Source of the DNA: Chamaecrista fasciculata
Taxonomy: Eukaryota; Streptophyta; Magnoliopsida; Fabales; Fabaceae
DNA length: 64,000 nucleotides
Direction: 5' to 3'
Assembly (NCBI GenBank): GCA_003254925.1
Contig: QANZ01019100.1
Span: 457,300-521,299, forward strand
Part shown: positions 58,861 through 64,000 of the stretch, piece after piece
Layout: each line of letters begins with the position of its first letter
How positions within the stretch are numbered: the first letter of the stretch is position 1
Made by a program: the position numbers and the translations under genes
The notes under the pieces: model-generated
The model's database searches: none
Told to the model about the DNA's origin: nothing
What the model saw: only the letters and a program-made list of their open reading frames with translations

Positions 58861-59154
58861 GTCACTTCAAAAAAAAATAAAAAATCAATTATATCATCCA
58901 TCGCAAAAGCACATTTTGAGAAAAATTTTTAAATTAAATATTTTAAGAATTTTTTATTTTTTTAAATATACAAATATAAAAAGACCTTAAGTCTGTATAT
59001 ATAGAAATTTAACTAAAGATAGGAATTAATTTGAGATATCTAAATTCAGATGTAAAGATTGTAATGCCGTACCCATATGTTTGTGATCTATGATTTATCT
59101 GTTTAGTGCTGCGTCCATGGAAAGCATAGGATCATTGAATGAGAAGTCCACTAT

Positions 59155-59209
59155 TACAGATTCATATTCTTTTCTTTTTTTTTTTGGCCGAATGTACAGA
59201 TTCATATTC
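59155..59209 (-). mobile_element. Micro-insertion in a 15-bp direct repeat
   Basis: TACAGATTCATATTC at 59155-59169 and 59195-59209 (perfect) flanks 25 bp that read CATTCGGCC plus a poly(A) run on the minus strand. Confidence 0.65.
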
Positions 59210-59493
59210 AGATTGGACTTGATTCTGTGAAGTATATGAGTAATTGAGTATGACAGGAATAAGATATTGACGTGTACAAAATAGAGTAGTACTAATCATT
59301 TATTATTATGTATATGAATTCAAAATAAATTGATAATAACGCATTTTGGTTTTGAAAAAAATTGGGGAATGTTTGATTTATTTTTAATAAAAAAAATTAC
59401 TGTGTTAAGTCTCAAGAGTTCATCAAGATTCAAGACTAATGATGTCGGTTCATCTTATGGGCTCCTGGGGTTCATGATTTATATGAAGACAAT

Positions 59494-59530
59494 GCCTCCC
59501 TCAGGCCAAAAAAAAAAAAAAAGCCTCCCT
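59494..59530 (+). mobile_element. Micro-insertion in an 8-bp direct repeat
   Basis: GCCTCCCT at 59494-59501 and 59523-59530 flanks CAGGCC followed by about fifteen As. Confidence 0.45.
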
Positions 59531-59914
59531 AATGCAAATAGGAAAATTAAAACACGCTGTTTTTGTAAGTTTAGGATAAGGAAAATGGTTGAGCAAGTGA
59601 ATCTAACTGCGTCCTTTGAAACAGTATATATATCTACTCAATCATCTGCAAAATGTTTTACATTCAATCATTTCCTGCCAATTCACCATTCATATCATAG
59701 CTGATAGATAACCCAAAAAAGGTGTGCATGTTAGTCATATTTTACTATTGAAGTAGTCAGTGTGCTGGTGATAACTGAGGTTGCTCAAAGTTATACCTTG
59801 GATGGTGTCAGTATAAATTTAAGAAGGTGGAAAAACACAAGGATTGTTTAGAGATAGTGTAGGTGAGAAAGAGAAAAAGTAAACAAGAAGCAAGCATGCA
59901 TTTTTATGTTTATG

Positions 59915-62900
59915 TCATTGAGCTGCATTTCCCAATAAGCTGTTTGATGAAGGAGAGCTGTTTCCACTTAACCAAGGATCATGCACCGACACAGGTGAGC
60001 TATCCTTCACATCCTCCACAGAATGTACAAAACTTTCTGCTCTCTGATGATCTGGAATAATCAATCTCTCACTCTCTATTCCTCCTTCTTTCTTGATCTC
60101 AATCCCATGATTAATATTCACTGACTTCTCATGATCACTTCCATTAATAATATGTGATGAAGAAGAGCATGAGGACCCAACCGATGATGCCATGCATATG
60201 GTTTCTTCCATTGTTGCCCACCCACTGCGTCTAATGTAGTCTAACTCCTCTGCCACTTCCATCATAGTAGGCCTCATGTCACTATGAAAAGCCAAGCATC
60301 TGAATGCAAGCTCAGCAACCTTGTGAACAGAATACAGTGTCCATGCATCCCTATGTGGCTCTAGAAAAGGATCTATGATCTCATCCACTAAACCCCTCCT
60401 AATCCTATCAACAGCAAGTGCAGCCAAATTAACCTCACTCTGAGGCCTACCAAAATCAACCACTTTAAGTGCAGTTATTATCTCCACCAAAACCACTCCA
60501 AAACTGTACACATCACTCTTATCAGATAGATGGTAGTTCTGGTGGTATTGAGGGTCTACATACCCTGGAGTCCCTTGTGGGGCAGTTGAGATATGAGATA
60601 TTTCTGTCATCCCAAGCCTTGAAAGCCCAAAGTCTGCTACTTTTGACTTGAAGTTATAATCCAACAGTATATTACTGGATTTTATGTCTCTATGATAAAT
60701 TGGAGGATCAATAGCAGAATGGAGATATGCTATAGCATTAGCAGTTTCAGTAGCAATAGTGAGCCGAGTTGTCCATGGAAGTCCCTTTCCCTTATCTCTC
60801 TGTAAATGCTGTGACAAAGTTCCATTAGGCATATACTCATAAACCAGAATTTGCTCGCCGTCTTCTATGCTACAACCCAAGAGACGAACTAAATTGGGGT
60901 GACTCACAGAAGACAGAAGCTTGACCTCATTCATGACTTGGTCAACGCTGTTAGTGTCTCTGTGCTTTATTTTTTTTATGGCAACTAACTCATCATTGTG
61001 GAGTTTTCCTGAATAAACTGTACCAAAAGCCCCAGTTCCTAGCCTCTGTTTCTCAGAGAAAAAATTGGTGGCTCTCTCTATTTCTTTGTAAGGATAGAAA
61101 GGAACGCTGGAGTTTCCTCCAGCTTCACGCAAAAGGCGCTTCACAGTCATTTGCTTTCTCAAACAATGGGAACGACGTCGTACGTAATAACCCAGACAAC
61201 ACAGAACAGCCATTATAAAAGCTCCAGCGCCAATTCCTATATATATACAAAAAAAAGAAACATGAAGATTAGTAAAGAAATTAAACACCACAAAATTGAA
61301 GATCAAATAACATTCTAGCTAGATAGGCTGTACCTCCAGCAAGAACACCGATTTTAGTTGTTCCTCCACATCCTCCAGAAGTAAGCGTTGAAGCGTTGCA
61401 CTTAGAATCTGATGGCAAATCAATAATATTAAATAATATTATAAATAAATTAGCAGAAAAATAAGTAAGTCTTACGGTAGCAACACAGCAAAAAGTCATG
61501 CAGTTAAAGAGGTTAAAGCAACACAGAAAAATATTGTTTTTGTCGGCAAAATATGATGTTAATTAGACAAATGTCGGTGATGACCTGTTTTCAGTTGGTG
61601 TTTCTCACATTGTGAATGAATGTATTGTACTATTGTCACTAATTCTTCCCTTTTGGCCAGCTAATAGAAAAATCTTGATACATCGATCCAACAAGACACG
61701 TGCTTTGCCTAACATTAATCTATATTTTATGAAGCAGCCAGAAAATGTTGACTTTTCGAAGTATTCTTTTTTTTGGCAAGTTACAATTTTCATCCAAAAT
61801 GTACATTTCTCACAAGTTGTGCAACTACTTTCCTGGAAAATGCAACAGTACTTTTGTTGATACAAACAAGACTCTGATTTTGAGAAAATTCCGCAATCAA
61901 CAATATATTATAAAATTTGGGGACATGTCTGACCATGAGAAATGCCCATTTAAATTTAATCAGCACCAAATCAAAAGAGAGGATATAAGATGAAATTATA
62001 GGCATCAAAGATCAGTAATAATGAAGAATCTAATAATCGTCCCTCATCAAAACGTGATGCGCGCGCCAAATTTGACCAGACAAATCAAGTATATATCGCC
62101 CTGGTGGTCATATCCCTAAAAGAAAGCATACACTAATTCTTTTCAATATTTCCAAACTAAATAAATACCCACATATGTTGTAATAAATAATTTTTCAGCC
62201 GATAGTTTAAATTATCGTCGTTAAATTACAAAAGATATCCCTTTAACTTTGAATACGTTTAATACTTAACATAATTAATATCAACACCGTTGCAATAATG
62301 CAATGCACTATTGACATATTCCAACAAATTTATGAAGATGTTAAAAAAAATACATATTTTTAGCTAAAAATTGATTTAAACGTGTGTCCAGCGAAGCTAG
62401 TACTCATTTGGTAGATAACCTCTCTATTCATAAGACTATTATCTATTTATCTCGTCTCAATTATCAGCACACAAAATAATAAAAGACTGGCCACGACACT
62501 TAAAAATAATGACAAAAAAAATCATGTGAATAGGTTCACGTCCTTATATATTTTTTTAAAGAGAAAAGATATGACTTGATTCTTACCATAATTCAATATT
62601 TGAAAATCTAATATATAAATTATTTTTTAAAAATTATAAAGACAATACAACTTAATTCTGAATCTATTTTTAACAATCAACTTGGAGAAACAAAAGAATT
62701 AAAATGATTTTTAAAGATTGATTGTTAATGATTTTCTCAATTTATATTTTTTTGTCTATTTTTCTTTAAATAAACCACCACCTAATCATCAGTCAATGAA
62801 ACAATCGCCAATATTGAATATTCTACAAGAAGAATTTTTAAAAAAATAAAATAAAATGCAAAATTTCTTAAATCACCACTCACCTGATCTCCGGCAGCCG

Positions 62901-63643
62901 GTGCCGTTAACGAAGCCATCTCCGTCATAACCTTCCGGACAGTGACATCGGAACCCTAGCTTCCGATCAGGAAGATGAACCTCCGTACAATTAGCAATGG
63001 AAGAACATAATTGGCAGGAACCTTCAAGCCACCACCCCAATTCAAGCACCTGAAACTGCAACGAAACCTCTTGCTCTGTCTCATTCCTCTGTTCAATAGC
63101 AATCGACGAGAACAAGAATTTGCATCCCGTCTTGTTCAAATCCTCGAATTTCAGAAGTTCCGAATCTTCTCTCGTCGTCGTGAAGCAACTTATGTTATCG
63201 CTTCTTTCATCGCAGCCGTCCAATTCATTCCGATTGCTAAGGAAGGTGGATGTGGGTATGACGCATCCGCCGGGGACCGAAGTGCAATTTTGCAGAAGGA
63301 GGCTGTTGTTCGTCGTGGGGGCGAAGTTCGCGGCGAAAAGGGGTTTTATGGATTCAAAGGTTCGGTTGCATTTTGCGGGGAGATTGATGAATATGCTGCT
63401 TGAGGTTACGTTTTGGACTTTGAAGGATGATGAAATTTGAATTTCGTTGTTGTTGTTGTTGTTGCTGAGGCTGCAGTTTAATCGGATTGGACAGCCATCG
63501 GAGAACCCAAAAGGATACTGTAAGCTATGAATTCCACACTTGCTCTCGCATGTGTTATTGCTTTCGGTTCGCGTTGAGAAAAATAGGAGGATTGTTGTCG
63601 TGAGGAGAACTGAGAAATTTTTTGGGGAGTGAAAGTGAAACAT
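59915..63643 (-). CDS. WAKL14: Wall-associated receptor kinase-like protein (WAKL14 type)
   Basis: Three exons (62884-63643, 61334-61408, 59915-61236) encode 718 residues, as in WAKL14. A signal peptide (to about residue 28) is followed by a cysteine-rich galacturonan-binding-like domain (CESKCGIHSLQYPFGFSDGC, RLNCSLS), many N-glycosylation sites and an EGF-like end (FRCHCPEGYDGDGFVNGTGC). The membrane helix (IGVLAGGIGAGAFIMAVLCC) spans the exon 2/3 border. The Ser/Thr kinase has the glycine loop LGTGAFGTVYSG (about 344-355), the lysine in VAIKK (about 366), HRDIKSSNILLD (RD type), ADFGLSR and GTPGYVDPQYHQNYHLSDKS. A Ser-rich tail follows. It is a plasma-membrane receptor, probably sensing pectin or wall state. 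All key catalytic residues are present. Intron one is 1,475 bp. Confidence 0.96.
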
Positions 63644-64000
63644 TGTTCTGGAGTTGAATTTGAGCGAACAGGGCAGTAATCATCACCTTGTACAACAGAG
63701 GACCAAAAGGAAGAAAAAATCCTGAGAGTCAATTTTGTTTTTACAATAAAAAATGGAAGTATCTGATGCCGTTGTTTGATTAAATGAGGGAAGTAAAAGC
63801 TGACGATGGATGCCGTTGGGGAGGCATGAGTTTCAATAAATGCTTGAAACGAGAATTTGAATCTTGTTTCTGTTTGTTTTTTCTTTTTGTGAAGGTATAT
63901 TAAATATGCAGCATCATACCTTAGCTTCTGCAATGGTTGATGATAGCTGTGGCAGTTGAAGAAATAATTCACCACTAGAGCATCGAGTTTGAACGAACGC
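63644..64000 (-). promoter_or_regulatory. Upstream region of the receptor kinase gene
   Basis: 5' leader and promoter sequence; I could not fix a TATA box. The window ends here. Confidence 0.35.

Larger units (their letters stand above)
58865..59914. other. Intergenic DNA and 3' flank of the receptor kinase gene
   Basis: No gene was recognised; two micro-insertions lie at 59155-59209 and 59494-59530. The open frame at 59330-59704 is not supported. Confidence 0.4.

Overview
The window is nuclear DNA of a flowering plant, almost certainly a eudicot. The genes have canonical GT-AG introns, the intergenic DNA is AT-rich and full of transposon remnants, and the proteins include chloroplast PsbO, a PR-1 protein, PLATZ, NPH3, CASP-like, PADRE (DUF4228), COR413 and WAK-like families. 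It is draft assembly: there are two N gaps (29191-29609 and 58026-58707) and a single N at 13502. I could not name the species.

Protein genes, left to right: a MIP1 leucine-zipper/DUF547 protein (+, 2358-6032); a PR-1 protein (-, 6774-7295); two myristoylation-type PADRE proteins (-, 12307-12690 and -, 22126-22608); a tandem PLATZ zinc-finger cluster (+, 25.1-34.5 kb) with one wrecked copy, one frame-broken copy and one intact copy; a CASP-like protein of the 5B type (-, 35323-37547); PsbO, the oxygen-evolving enhancer protein 1 (-, 39404-40824); COR413 plasma-membrane protein (-, 45044-45979); an NPH3/BTB protein (-, 48106-50317); a two-exon small cysteine-rich protein with a C-terminal membrane anchor (-, 52267-52608); the histone chaperone NASP (-, 53777-57501); and a WAKL14-type receptor kinase (-, 59915-63643). 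These are independent Pol II genes and nothing suggests a shared pathway. Several belong to stress and cell-surface biology (PR-1, PADRE, COR413, WAKL).

The main non-coding discovery is a box C/D snoRNA cluster on the minus strand at 42.9-43.5 kb. It lies behind a promoter with two telo-boxes, Site II elements and a TATA box. One member is recognisable as U15 from its two conserved guide elements. The other two carry 11-nt guides that match 25S rRNA segments I know from memory.

Mobile DNA is abundant and often has clean footprints. There are two solo LTRs with 5-bp target duplications, a 5'-truncated LINE with a 13-bp duplication, Mutator-like MITEs with 9-10-bp duplications, a hAT-like MITE with an 8-bp duplication, and a 294-bp foldback element with TG...CA ends. 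Fourteen tiny insertions also recur: an 8-18-bp direct repeat flanks only about 11-37 bp, nearly always a few bases ending in C followed by a poly(A) run. They look like extreme 5' truncations of a retroelement. A roughly 54-bp tandem array of palindromes centred on CACGTG abuts the second N gap and probably explains it.
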